This document shows, in pieces, positions 26,846 through 39,159 of a stretch of 64,000 bases of DNA (within the stretch, counting starts at the first letter, position 1; each line of letters starts with the position of its first letter). Below the pieces are notes generated by a model. The model saw nothing but the letters and a program-made list of their open reading frames with translations. It was not told the DNA's origin and did no database searches. The translations under genes and the position numbers were made by a program. The stretch is from Straminergon stramineum (Eukaryota; Streptophyta; Bryopsida; Hypnales; Calliergonaceae), in contig OY987264.1 of the NCBI GenBank assembly GCA_963920665.1, positions 21,060,906-21,124,905 on the forward strand, read 5' to 3'.

Positions 26846-29686
26846 TCAAGTGTACAATGCGAGACTCTGGTTGATGACTTCAATTTGAACAACCGGAATC
26901 TTGATCAAGCAATGGATGGTGTCCTTCCTTATAGTAGAACTCCATGCTGTCATTAGAGCATTTGTGTGCTCCCAAACCGGCGGCTCAGTTTCATCGACCT
27001 TCCAACGCAAACCTCTATCGCTGTCCCATCCAGTGTAGTTGTTTTGAACTTCCCTGCTTCTTGATGTTGGACGGAAATACTGAATGAGGATGCAATTCGG
27101 TTACTCTGGATTACTGTTTGGATCTGACAATGCCCTTGCAATCCAAACAGGTCGACTGTCACCATCCATGAGGCGAACTACAACAAAGTACCCATTGTAC
27201 AAATCATGCTCCACCCTAAACGATGGTTCTGGACGACCAGATCGAGGCCCAACGTACGCTTCATCCTCCGCAAACTCTTCACGGTCCTCGCCATCATCCC
27301 CTAATTGATCCACTCGTATTCGTTGAACATGTGTTTTGGGCCAAAAACCGTCCCGCAAAACTGTAGAGCTTGGTAACGGTTCTTGTATTGCTACCCTCAC
27401 ATCACGCCAATAGTGAACCAAATGCTCATACTGCCTTCGGTATTCTCCAGTAACATCTGTATTAAACAAGTTCTCCTAGTACTTCTCAAATCCAGATATA
27501 CCTTTCACAATGTCATTGGCGCCTTTCATTTCCATAGGTTGTACTGGCATTGGTACTCCACGAGGCCACTGACTTTGCCCTTCATCATCTTCTTTCCAAA
27601 ACTTAATGGGCCTACCATTTTTCCCTTTCCAATCTACATCAATGCACTTCAACTTGTACTTCATGACCGGAATTCCATCTGAATCTAGGTAGAACTTCAC
27701 TTGTTGTGGCTTTGTGTGCCCAATTAGAATATCATCACCATCAATAAATGAACCAGCAATGAACCCCTTGAAATCGGGCACCTCTTCAATTAGATGTGGG
27801 ATAGTAGGAATGGATTCTACATCCATGAACGACTTCATGAGTGCAAGGATAGTCGGAAAACTCTCCTTCTTCAGAAGCATACTCCATCTTCCAAACAAAG
27901 CATCTATGTCGTCATGAGTATGACCAACAATCATGAAACTCACATACACTTCACAAAAGATCTTGTTCGCGACTAGTAGAGACCAAAAACAATATACATA
28001 TCTATTTTTGTTGTCCTCGGTGGCATTGTCCATTTGCACGTTCAGAATAGGCGGTAATGGCGTTGCTGGAAGTAAAGGTTCTGGTGGTGGGGGTAGTGAT
28101 GCTAGACACATTTCCTTATCCTTGAGCAATGCTCTAAACAAAGATGTCGCCCCTGCATTTTCAAACAACTTCCTAGAAGATGACTTCGGTGCTTCTTCAA
28201 GGTCTCGCAACAACTTTGCCATTGACCCAATGGTGTAATTTGAATCATGCTTAAAGAGATCCAAACCATAATGTGCATAGCGGACATCAGCATGACCATG
28301 CGTAATCATGCCAATGACGGACACAGGCAACTTCGTTAAACCATCAAGGTCCTTACTTTTATGGGAAAAGATTGGAGAAGCTGTTTTTGCATGATCCATC
28401 TTGTCGTGCATGATTGTAAGACATTCATGTGGAGATGTTTGAGACCAATATCGGTTCACATAATAGAGCTCCCTATGCGCGCGAGCCTTGGCAAGGTGTC
28501 TGTCCAGTCTCGTCGACCACAACAGAGCACTTTCAGACCCAGAAAGAGCACCCTTCACGAGCTCATGTAATTTGTCACAAACAACGCATCGAGCAAAGTT
28601 GTCTCCGGGTTGCTTCACATCATACTCAGGGAACTTAGTAGACCTGATCTTGCTCAATTTCAATGTTGAAACCTTCTTCAGTTCGAAAGCCACATTCACT
28701 TCGTTGATTTTTGCCATCTGACCCTTCCACTGAAACATAGCCGGCAAAATTTTTGACACGATTTTTTCTCTTGATTTGAGCATGTGGGATTTATGTGGCA
28801 TGTAATCCGCTTCCTTTTCCAAGATGCACTTCAAAGTTATAGACGCTTGTTCCATATGTTGCCTTGGCTTCAACATTCCCAAATTACCATGGTCCCTGGC
28901 TTCCCGACCATCCTTCATGGCATATTTTTTGTAGCGGTAGAATGTAGACTCTGGAACCCCAGCAATATGCATCCAAGCTCGTATACACACATCTATCTCA
29001 TCTATCATGACCACCCTTCTCCCTCGTGAATCACGATGCATCTGCCTATGTACTTCAGTCTTGAGATACGTTCTATGCTTGAACGTTGAATTTTGGTACA
29101 TGCGAAGCCAGAAAGCTCGAATCTTCTCTCTTGGAAACGGCTGGACGCAGTTTTTATTACAACAAACTTTGCTTGACACCATATTGATGGACTCTTGACT
29201 GAGGAGGTCTTTCATTTTGATGCATGTCTCGCATGGCGGCTTTCGAATAGTACTTGAATATGATCGGCTACTCTTCGATGACGGTGGATTTGCATGAATC
29301 GCTTGGAGACGGTTGTAATTATCTCTGATTGCATGGTCATGTAGACTTGCCCCACAACAGTGCACAAGCTTAATATCCCAGGCTACTAAAGCATGTACCC
29401 GCTCTTGGGGGATGTCTTCTTCAGATTGAGTCTTTGAGATGTGTACTGCCACATGAGTGTCCCCAAGGGAACCATCAGCACCGAGGACTAGATCCGAGTT
29501 CACACTGTGGCAAATGCCTTCACCAACAAGAGTTCCCACGTTATTGTATAGAGTAACAACACTTGTATTCCAGCATCGTCTTAGAAATCCTTCGCACTCT
29601 GGAATGTCAACCTCCATTTCGTCTTGCCCTTACACTTCATCATCAGACCAAACAATACTGTTGAAGGGGACTTCTTTAGAACTCAT
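26846..29686 (-). pseudogene. DUF7869-like protein of the giant element (candidate transposase/nuclease), frame interrupted by three TAR codons
   Basis: One frame runs from ATG 29686 to TGA 26846-26848 (946 codons). It is interrupted only by TAA at 29630-29632, TAG at 27476-27478 and TAA at 27101-27103; the longest uninterrupted part is 29617-27476 (713 aa). Around residue 130 there is a cysteine group (PPCETC) followed by CCNKNC. In the middle are CVVCDKLHELV and HLAKARAHRELYY. The C-terminal half has QMDNATEDNKNRYVY followed by FMIVGHTHDDIDALFGRW. The Q-DN / NKN / GHTH-D-D arrangement is typical of the DUF7869-type proteins common in mobile DNA of plants, algae and animals, whose activity is unproven. 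The acidic residues could form an RNase H-like catalytic site (inference). The gene is intronless and reads leftward from the left palindrome array. It is the best transposase candidate in the element. Confidence 0.6.
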
Positions 29687-29895
29687 TTTACCTGTACCTG
29701 TATATACGAATAATGTGGTACCGAGTTATACATGAATGCTCTCGAATAAAGAAAACAGAATCAGGTATTCAAATTGACTATAATAGGTAGAGTCACCCTA
29801 AATAGGAAACATTGAAAAGTACATTAAAAAGTCTAAAAATGAAAGTCTCCAAGTTATATTCAGATCTATTAAGTTTGACAAATCGATTAATCTCG

Positions 29896-30710
29896 TTAGA
29901 TCGACTCAACCTAATCTATAGAATGTACAAATCAATACCCAGACAATAAAAATAGTAGATCATTGAAACTTTTTAAAAGTATTTTCAACCCATATTCATT
30001 AATAACACAATTGACACATCTATGATTTATCCGGAATGTGTCAATTTAGAAATGGTTTTGTTCATTGGTTGAAAGCGACGTGCAGTTTAGGTCGTCTCGA
30101 CCTACAAGCACACAATCAGTTTCTGAGGACTCCATCTTTAATGGACATGAAGATTATCGTTATTTGCAATTACCAACAATTCAACGACATCAATTAAATC
30201 AATAAAGCAAGTTAGGTCGACTCGACCTCATCTGTAAAATTACGAAATCAATACCCAAACAAAAAACAAAGTAGATCATTGTTAATTTTAAAAACAATTT
30301 AAAAACAATATTCATTAATAACATGATTGACACATCTGTGATTTATCAGGAATGTTTCAATTTTAAAATGTTTTTGTTCTTTGGTTAAAAGCGACGAGAA
30401 CTTTAGGTCGGCTCCACCTAAAAGCGCAAACAAAGTATCTGAGGACTTTGACTTTGATGGACATCCAGATTCTCGTTTTGCAATTAAATCAATTAAGTCC
30501 ATAGAGCACGTTAGGTCGACTCGACCTAATCTACACAGCGTTCATATGGAGATCTGAATAATAAATAGAAAATAACATATCTATCAACATCAACTGTTCT
30601 CATAGTTAAAGTAGCAATTATAGTCTTCGTCCATTTCAAGTTGACTCGACCTGATCTATATGCATGAATCGAACTGTTCTCTTGTGGTCATTTAGGTCGA
30701 CTCGACCTAA
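29896..30710. promoter_or_regulatory. Left palindrome array (7 copies) within a 316-bp tandem duplication
   Basis: Cores similar to AGGTCGACTCGACCT start at 29898, 30089, 30214, 30405, 30513, 30638 and 30694. All have C as the central base on the plus strand. The DNA from about 29912 to 30530 is two diverged direct repeats with a 316-bp period (ATCAATACCC at 29931 and 30247; TCATTAATAACA in both), each carrying two palindromes. The array is immediately upstream of the leftward DUF7869-like gene, so it may be its promoter or a protein-binding array. Function is inference. Confidence 0.8.
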
Positions 30711-33700
30711 ATATCCTGGAATATCCAAAAGACTTAGTATTATTTCATTCTGTTCAAGTGTCCGCATTTCTCGGCGGTTTTATCGGGGCTATGGAAAACT
30801 AAGCTACTCACTCCAACTTCAAATCCGAAAATTGCACCATTGATACAGAAAGTCCAGCAGTTGTCAATTCAATGCAAAACAACATCGACATACAACACAA
30901 CGAAACAACAGACAAACAATTCATTTTGATAAATTACTCACGTCGAGAAATGAAAACCTGGAATCAATTGATTGAAAACCTTAATGCAAACTACAAAAGT
31001 GTTCACAGAACCTTACTCAAAACACTGAACTCTACCTTCACGCAGCCGTTTACACCTACAATCCATAGGGAATGTAGCAAGCAACCTTCAGAAAATGGAA
31101 CCAAATTGAATCAAAAGGAAGAAACAGCACACGGAGGAGCAAACAGAAATCGAAAATGAGAGAAAGAATACCCTAACCTAGACATGCATGGAAGTGGACG
31201 ACTTCTTGGCGGGAAAAAAGAAGCGACAAGTGAAGAAATGAAGTTTGAATTCTTTAGTGGCTAGCTGTCAATATCGATTGTTTACTATAAAATCCACTGC
31301 GTCGTTCACTTTTTTATTTATAAAAAGGCATGGATAGCTATTTTCTATTTAAAAATCTATTACCCTCTTTTCGGTCAACAATATTGTAGAGATTCATTTT
31401 CTATTTCAGAGAAAGTCCTTTAGTTTTGTTAGTTCCACGAAGTCCCTCTCATTAATATGATCAGTGGAACCTTCTTATTACTTTGGGCAACAATATTTTG
31501 GGATATACTCAATGCTAATTTTAAGGCAGCATGGACTGTACATGGTACTTAAAGTAGAAGAGTCTATTATGAATTTTTGTCATTACCCGGGGAAAAAAAA
31601 CATTTTCGTCTCATGTATATATTCCATTCCTCTTACCCTTACAGTAGGAACCCCAAATCTTTTTTAAACTAGAAATATATTGGGACCACAACTCCATGGA
31701 ATCCAATGCTACTTTTTCACTATTATGTGTACCTTTTACAGTTTGAGTTCGAGTTTTTTTAGTAACAATTATAGATACAGTTCAAGGGTTTAGGGTTTTA
31801 GGGTTTAGGGTTTAAGGCTTTTAAGGGTTTAGGGGTGCAGGGTTCAGTTTTCGTGGATTTTTAGGTCATGAATGGACATTTTTGTCTTACAACTCTTAAG
31901 TCAAATTTTATGATGTGGATGATTAGATTTTGTTTTAGTGTAGTGAAGTCCTTTCCATGTAAATTTGAAAACTAAATACACAAATTCTAAACGATCGTCA
32001 TTCCTTTCATTGGAAAAAATTAGAACCTACAAAAATATAGTAGGGCCTTCACTTTGGAATTTTTTTTGTTTTTTTAATATGAAGTATTCGAATTTGTATC
32101 TTTAGGTAATCATAGAATAGTAACACGTACATGTTCTAAAAGCATAAAGTGTACTTTTCAGAGTTTTAGAACATGTTAAGAGCTATATTCATTTTTTTTA
32201 AATATATTATGAAGATTCCTAAGAAGTGAAAGATGACTACACATACACTCTCATTATAGAGACTATACTTAGAGAAAACATATAGTTTTTGCAAATAGAT
32301 ATTAGACAAGAAAAAAATTTATGAATTACTAATAATTAAATCACAAATGAAGTGATTATTTTAAAGCTATTTGAAAATCTTGTACATATTTAAACCCTAT
32401 TTCATGAAAGGCAAATGAACATGAAATTCATGTGTTCAGCAATTGTAGGTAGTTGTATTCTCTTATGCCAATTAAAAAAAGAGTTGGAAGCCATTAAGCA
32501 AAAACTGTTTACATATTGGGACATCCAAATTCTAGATTAGGGTTTAATTTATGTCCATTGGTGTAAACTTTGCATTCTTCGTATTGTTTCTCTATGCACA
32601 ATGCAAAATGGTGGAAAAAATAGAATGTAAGTACTATTTATAATTAATGAACACAACTTATAGAAATGTATAATTTCAAGTAGAAACTGTGAAAGGAAGT
32701 GACCCAAGGCGTTAAAAATATTGACAGTTCTTTACTAAAAGAAAAAATGTTTTAGAGGACAAGACATAGAATTCATAGGAAAATCTATAGGAAATGTATA
32801 ATCTACATTTTCAAAATATAGGAATTTCTACAAAGTTATAGGAACATTGATGTTGTATTGTATATGTTTAAAAAATTACAATAGAATCCTACACAAAGAT
32901 GAAGTATAAGCATAGGCACTTCAAAAAATGTAGCTTGTACATTGAAAAGTTTTTTAGGGACTAGACATTCATGCACACATTCAAATAATGAAGTTCAATT
33001 GTAAGTTCAAAATACTAGAATGAGTGAACAATGGTGTAATATTTGCGGTGAAGGTACAATAATTTGAAATGAAGCGAAGTAAATAACCAAAAAATTGTGT
33101 GAACAAATTTTGCTGAACATTAAGTTATTTCACATTTTTATAATGCTAAATAATTAAATAGTATCATGAATTGAGATGCACATAGAAGATTAGGCTTCAA
33201 AACATTCCAGAATTAGTAGAATTGGGAAATGCTTGTTTACATACAACAAAAGTTTAATTTGTTGTACTCACTAACACCCTGTTCTTCATACTCTCAGATA
33301 TGTAAGTGGTTGCATGAGTAACATGTTACTCATGTTTTTAGAAGCACTATGGCTTTATATTATTGTTTATTATAGCAAATATGTTAGTAAGACTAGATTC
33401 TATATTTACAAAACAATTGCATGTACATATAGAAGGTTACATATGTCTAAGATAACATAAAATGAATCATTGCACTGCACTATTGCATTCATTCCATTAG
33501 AATCCAATCATTCATGGCTTTAGGTGCCACATATGTAGTTATGATGATTTATTGGAAGGACCATTTTGTATTGAGTGCAATATTAGGAAGAAGTAAATGA
33601 CCAATTGAAATACTTCGAATTTTTAGGGTTTAGGGTTTAGATTTTCTTTAGTTTTCCCTTCGAAAATGTGCCACTCTACATCTGTTTTCTTACTTCATTA

Positions 33701-33871
33701 CTATAATACCTACAAAATTCCTATTTCTAAATTTGTGCTTATTGTAAAAATTTACCTTACATTTATCATTGTAGCGAGAGTGACCCTTTCATAGAAAAAG
33801 AACTAAGCTCATAATTCTTCTATTCATTTGAATGAAATAAAAATTATTTATTCCAAGGAAGTAATTATGTT
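30711..33871. other. AT-rich interior of the giant element, with telomere-type tracts
   Basis: No gene was recognised. A degenerate TTTAGGG tract lies at 31785-31836, and a shorter one lies at about 33628-33645. The copia element follows; its left GTAAC target duplication is at 33872-33876. Confidence 0.5.
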
Positions 33872-33876
33872 GTAAC

Positions 33877-34174
33877 TATTGAAAAAGAGAACAAAAGAAT
33901 GTATTTCAATGAAGAGGAACACAAACAAGTGTGAGAAAGGGATATTCAACCCATGCTAGGGGTTGCCTTCTTATACTACTCTATTAGCAAGTGCAATGAC
34001 TAACCATATGGGATAATTGTCTAAGAGGTATGCCCCTCTCTATAGGCACCACTTAAAGGACTTCCCCTCTCTAATATCTCATTGCTTTTACTACAAACAA
34101 CACATAACTAAGGTTAGCCCATACTTAAGACCTACTTCAAACAACGTATGACATCCTACTCACTTCCTTCAACA
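33877..34174 (-). repeat. 3' LTR of the copia element
   Basis: This 298-bp copy is identical base for base to 38857-39154. On the coding strand it follows a purine-rich polypurine tract (AAAGTGGGAG, complement of 34175-34184). Confidence 0.97.
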
Positions 34175-37100
34175 CTCCCACTTTGTTTGTTGTTAAACAA
34201 TGTCAAGCCCATCTCCTTGCGTAGAACTTCATGTCGTGGCTTGGCAAGGGCCTTTGTAAGCACATCCGCCACCATGCGCTCCGTAGAAATGTACTTCATC
34301 TCAATCACCTCCACTTCAACCTTCTCACGAATGAAATGGTGTTGAATGTCGATGTGTTTGCTCCGAGAATGATGGATTGGATTCTTCATCAAGGCAATGG
34401 CGCCTTGATTGTCACACATGATGAGTGTTGCCTTCTTTTGCTCCAATCCAACATCACTCATAAGTTGTCTTAGCCAGATGGCCTCCCTTGTGCATTGGCT
34501 AATGGCCATGTACTCCGCCTCGGTGGTAGACAATGCAATTGTGGGTTGTTTCTTTGAATTCTATGAAATGGCACCACCTCCAAGCATAAACACGTAGCCT
34601 GTTGTGGACCTCCTATCGGTTGCATCTCCAGCCCAATCTGCATCACAAAAGCCCACCAATGCAAGGCTCTTGCCTCCAAGTACCAACTTGGCATCCAAAG
34701 AACCTTGAAGGTATCGCATGACCCTCTTGACCGCTGCCCAATGCTTTGGGCCACATTTGGCCATGTGTTGGCTCACTACACTCATTGCAAATGCAAGGTC
34801 AGGCCTTGTAGCCACCATCGCATACATCAAGCTCCCCACTGCAGCTTTATATGGCACTTCTTGCATTTCCGCCTTCACACCTTCATACTCTTCATCCGTT
34901 AGCTTGGGCATCTTTTCCTTCACATCAAGAGGTGTGCCAACGGATTTGCACCCCTCCATGTTGAAGCGCTTCAACACTCCTTTGATGTACTTGCTTTGGC
35001 TCATGGTGATGGTGTGTGTCGCCCTTTGCCTTGTAAACTCCACACCAAGGCAATAGTGTAGCTCTCCAAGGTCGCTCATATCATATTGACTCTTCAACAT
35101 AGCCTTCACTTCAACCATCTTGTCAATGGTGTTGGTCATGATAATCAAGTCATCTACATAAACGACAACAATCACCAAATATGCACTTGTTTGCTTGATG
35201 TAAAGAGAGTGGTCGGCATGACTCCTCGTGTAGCCCTCCCTTGCAAACAATGCATCCACATCCATATACCATGCTTTTCCCGATTGACTCAACCCATAGA
35301 TGGCCTTCTTGAGCTTACACTTGAGATGTTCACGACCCTTTTGAACAAAACCCTTGGGCTGGTCCATATAGATCACCTCGTCAAGCCAAGGATTGAGAAA
35401 CGCCGTGATAACATCTATTTGGTGCATCTCCAAGTCCATAGCTGCCCCAATCGCCGCCATGCATCGAATGGTGCAAAATTTGGCAACGGGAGCAAAGGTC
35501 TCATTGAAGTCCACCCCTTCAACTTGAGAATACCCCTTGGCTACCAATCTTGCCTTGTAGCGCACAATATTGCCCGATGCATCTCTTAGTACAAAACACC
35601 CACTTGCATCCAACACTTGTACGATCATGAGGAAGGGGAGAGAGTTCCCATGTACCTTTGGCCGTTAGTGAGGCATACTCCTCTTGCATGGCTTTCTCCC
35701 ACTTGCTTGCATCCGTGCTCTTCATGGCTTCCTCCATGTTGCGTGGATCATTTTCGTGAGCCAAATTGGCATGCTCCACTTGCTCTTGTGGCAAGATGTG
35801 ATTTTTCCACCATTCTCCAAGCGGCCTCCGCTCCCTTGTAGGATATCTTGGCTCCTTGGAAGCATCTCCCTCCTCATCTTCACTTGGGGAGGAGCTCGTA
35901 GATGGACTTGTCTTCTCCTTGGGTGTTGGTGGTGTCTCATCAAGATCCTCTTCATCCTTGAGCAAAACCTCCATGCTTGGAGATTTGTCCACCTCATGCG
36001 TGGCATCCTTGTTGCTCCCACTTGGACTCATCTCCACAGCATCGCTTACTCCTTGCTTGTTTTCCATGAAAGTGACATCTCGACTCTTGATGATCTTCTT
36101 GGTCTCCAAACACATCAACCTATATGCCTTGGAGTCCTCACAATAGCCCAACAACAAGCACTTGATGCCCTTGGCATCAAGCTTGGAGCGCTTGGGACTC
36201 AAATCCAAGGCATATGCAATGCATCCAAAGATGCGCATGTGACCAATGTTGGGCCTTCTTCCACTCCATGCTTCTTGTGGCGTCATGGATGCAACTGCAC
36301 TAGTGGGGCAACGATTGCATGTATAGGCTGCATTCGATACGGCCTCCACCCAAAGATCATACTTAAGGTCTTGAGCATGCAACATGGCACGAGCCATCTC
36401 CACAAGTGTGCGATTGGCACGCTCAGCCACACCATTTTGTTGTGGAGTATAAGGGGTCGAAGTTTGGTGTTGAATGCCATGCTCCCTCATAAAAGCCTCA
36501 AAGGCCTTGGACATGTATTCCCCTCCATTGTCCGACCTCAATACCTTCACCTTTTGCCCCGATTCATTCTCCACAAGTGCCTTCCATACCTTGAACCTCT
36601 CAAACACTTCACTCTTGCACTTGAGCATGAACACCCACACCTTCCTTGAAAAATCATCAATGAAGGTCAAGAAATACCTTGCACCACCCATGGAAGGGGT
36701 CTTCATTGGGCCACACACATCAGAGTGCACAATCTCCAACACCTCGGTTGCCCTCGTTGCTCCATCGCTTGGAAACGGTTGCCTCGCTTGCTTGCCTTCA
36801 ATGCAAGCCTCACAATTGAGATCACAAGAGCCCTTCTCCACTTGCATGCCACCCACCATGCTTTGAAGGCGCTTGACACTCTTCTCATTAAGGTGGCCCA
36901 ATCTCTTGTGCCATAACTCCAAAGAGTGTTGATGGAATGGCCCTTGGGCCAAACACGCCATGCTTGTGCCGTTCACCACTTTGAACTTCAATTGGTACAA
37001 GTTGCCCTCTCTTGATGCCGTGACAATTGTCCCTCCATTGGGTGCCCCTAAAATGCAACCCTTGTTGTTGAATTGCACCTTCAAATCTTGTGACACCAAC

Positions 37101-38143
37101 TTGCTCACCAAGAGCAAATTGGCATGCAACTTGGGCACATGCAACACATCTTGGATGCGAATTTTCCTCAATTGGCCCTTCACCTCCACCTCCACTACAA
37201 TGCAACCTATGCCAATTGCATCCACCACGCCATTGTCCCCCAAATACACCTTGCGGTTGCTAATAGATTGATAAGTGAGAAATGCTTGCCTATGTGGGGT
37301 CATGTGTTGTGTTGCACCCGAGTCGATGATCCACTTGAACATGTTGGTGTTGTCATACCCATCATTGGCAGCAAACGCAAACTCCTCCTCCACACTTGCC
37401 TTGTTTGCACTCTCCTTCTTGGGTTGCTTACAAAACCTTGCAAGGTGGCCGGGCTTACCACAATTGTAGCACGTGCATGTCTCCTTGCGTGGTTGTGAGC
37501 TCCCCCCTTGGCCATTTCGTAAGTAGAGTGCTGCCCCTCCTTCTTGGGTCTCATTCTCCTTCCTCTTGGCCATCTCATGCATCAATCTTGCGGTGATAAA
37601 GTCAAGAGTGAGCTCTGACATGGGTCTTGTCTCCAATGCCGTGATGAGATACTCATAAGAAGGTGGCAAGCTCTCAAGCAAAGTCATAACCATGTCTCCA
37701 TCCGTGACGGGCACCTCCAAACAAGCCAATTGGTCCGCAAGAGCCTTCACCTTGTTGATGTGGTCTAGCATGTCTTCGTTCTCTTGCATCTTGCATGTGA
37801 AGAACTTGCGTCGAATGAATAACATGTTGGATAAACTCTTTGTTTCATGGATGTTGCACAATACCTTCCATGCTTCCGCGGGTCCCTTGCATGCTCGAAC
37901 ATGTGCAAGTTGCCTATCCACAAGATTGCAAGCAATCATGGAGAAGGCCTTCTTGACCCTCCTCTCATAGGATTTCTTGACTTTGGCATCGGCATCAGTT
38001 GGGGGTGGTTCCTTGGTGTCTTCCACAATCTCCCACAAGTCCTTCTCCACTAAGATCATCTCCATCTTGAACTTCCATAGACCAAAGTTCTCTCCATTGA
38101 ACTTGTCAATGACCCTCACGTTGTCTCCATCACTAGTGGCCAT
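34156..38143 (-). pseudogene. copia gag-pol polyprotein, broken
   Basis: The start is ATG 38143 (MATSDGDNVRV); the open frame extends a few codons further but without an ATG. In order it has a gag domain with the zinc knuckle CYNCGKPGHLARFC; a protease with DSGATQHM; an integrase with an HHCC zinc region (HKRLGHLN, CEACIEG) and the acidic positions in HSDVCGP and DNGGEY; a reverse transcriptase with YVDDLIIM; and an RNase H beginning STTEAEYMA. The frame changes near 35,600 at a run of four T on the coding strand, at the start of reverse transcriptase. A TAG at 34561-34563 then separates reverse transcriptase from RNase H, where the family normally has Trp. As written this copy cannot make a complete polyprotein. 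Confidence 0.95.
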
Positions 38144-38280
38144 GTTGGATGATTCCTCCTCCAATATAAGCCCAAGTGATTCTAATCACTCCAATCTAAT
38201 CTCCAAATGCCCAAGCAACCCTCTTGTGGTTGCACTATGTCCAATAAGGCCCCAAATCACACTAGTAAGACCCTTTATGG

Positions 38281-38575
38281 TCCTAATCTCTCAATTCAGA
38301 CCCCAAGTAGTCTAAATCTCTCCAATGCACACTCTATTGGACTAATACTCTCAAATCAAACCTCAAGTGATGCAAATCTTCGCAATGCACACTCTATTGG
38401 ACTAATACTCCCAAATCAGACCTCAAGTGATGCAAATCTCTCCAATGCACACTCTATTGAACTAATACTCTCAATTCATACCCCAAGTGATTCGAATCAC
38501 TCCAATGCACACTCTATTGGACTAATACTTTCAACTCAGACCTCAAATGATGCAAATCTCTCCAATGCGCACTAA
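38281..38575. repeat. 60-bp tandem repeat in the copia leader
   Basis: About 4.5 copies of a 60-bp unit (key words CACTCTATTGGACTAATACT, CCTCAAGTGATGCAAATC) lie between the primer-binding site and gag. The copies differ at several positions. Frames through the repeat are not coding. Confidence 0.85.
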
Positions 38576-38841
38576 AATGCTCCAAATCTCTCAAATGAAG
38601 CCCTAGATGCACAAATCAACACCTATAGCAGACTAGGTCAAATCCTAGCTTCCAACTAAGGCTCTAAGACGCTAAATCAACCCTCAATGAGCACAAATGA
38701 TATCAAACCAAGAAAATACCTCACTAAAAAGTAAAAGTCTTGAATACAAATGCTCCAAACGACCCTAAACTCCACTTGCTCCAATAGTCCTCCACCAACA
38801 CACCTTGCAATGAGATCAAATCTCTACTAGCAACTCACATG

Positions 38842-38856
38842 AGTGGGCCCATAACC
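38842..38856 (-). other. Primer-binding site complementary to the initiator tRNA-Met anticodon arm
   Basis: Directly after the 5' LTR the coding strand reads GGTTATGGGCCCACT. Its complement, GTGGGCCCATAACC, is the anticodon stem-loop sequence of plant initiator tRNA-Met. Priming by a half tRNA cut in the anticodon loop is established for Drosophila copia, whereas most plant copia elements pair with the tRNA 3' end. Confidence 0.8.
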
Positions 38857-39154
38857 TATTGAAAAAGAGAACAAAAGAATGTATTTCAATGAAGAGGAAC
38901 ACAAACAAGTGTGAGAAAGGGATATTCAACCCATGCTAGGGGTTGCCTTCTTATACTACTCTATTAGCAAGTGCAATGACTAACCATATGGGATAATTGT
39001 CTAAGAGGTATGCCCCTCTCTATAGGCACCACTTAAAGGACTTCCCCTCTCTAATATCTCATTGCTTTTACTACAAACAACACATAACTAAGGTTAGCCC
39101 ATACTTAAGACCTACTTCAAACAACGTATGACATCCTACTCACTTCCTTCAACA
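38857..39154 (-). repeat. 5' LTR of the copia element
   Basis: This 298-bp copy is identical to 33877-34174 and borders the GTAAC duplication at 39155-39159. Promoter and polyadenylation signals should lie inside but were not pinned down. Confidence 0.97.
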
Positions 39155-39159
39155 GTAAC

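Larger units (their letters stand above)
33877..39154 (-). mobile_element. Ty1/copia LTR retrotransposon, 5,278 bp, minus-strand orientation
   Basis: Two identical 298-bp LTRs (33877-34174 and 38857-39154) are flanked by GTAAC duplications (33872-33876 and 39155-39159). The LTR starts TGTTGAAGG and ends TTCAATA on the coding strand, a near-perfect terminal inverted repeat. Gene order is gag, protease, integrase, reverse transcriptase, RNase H, which defines copia. The identical LTRs argue for a very recent insertion, yet the coding region carries a frame break and a nonsense codon. It inserted into the giant element after that element arrived. Confidence 0.97.

Noticed and set aside
35684..36649. 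321-codon plus-strand frame inside the copia element
   Set aside because: It is antisense to integrase/pol, which has clear catalytic motifs on the minus strand; the plus frame shows no domain.
38207..38575. Repetitive plus-strand frame with SNAHSIGLILS-type repeats
   Set aside because: It is the translation of the 60-bp leader repeat; a 60-bp period stays open in a frame by chance.
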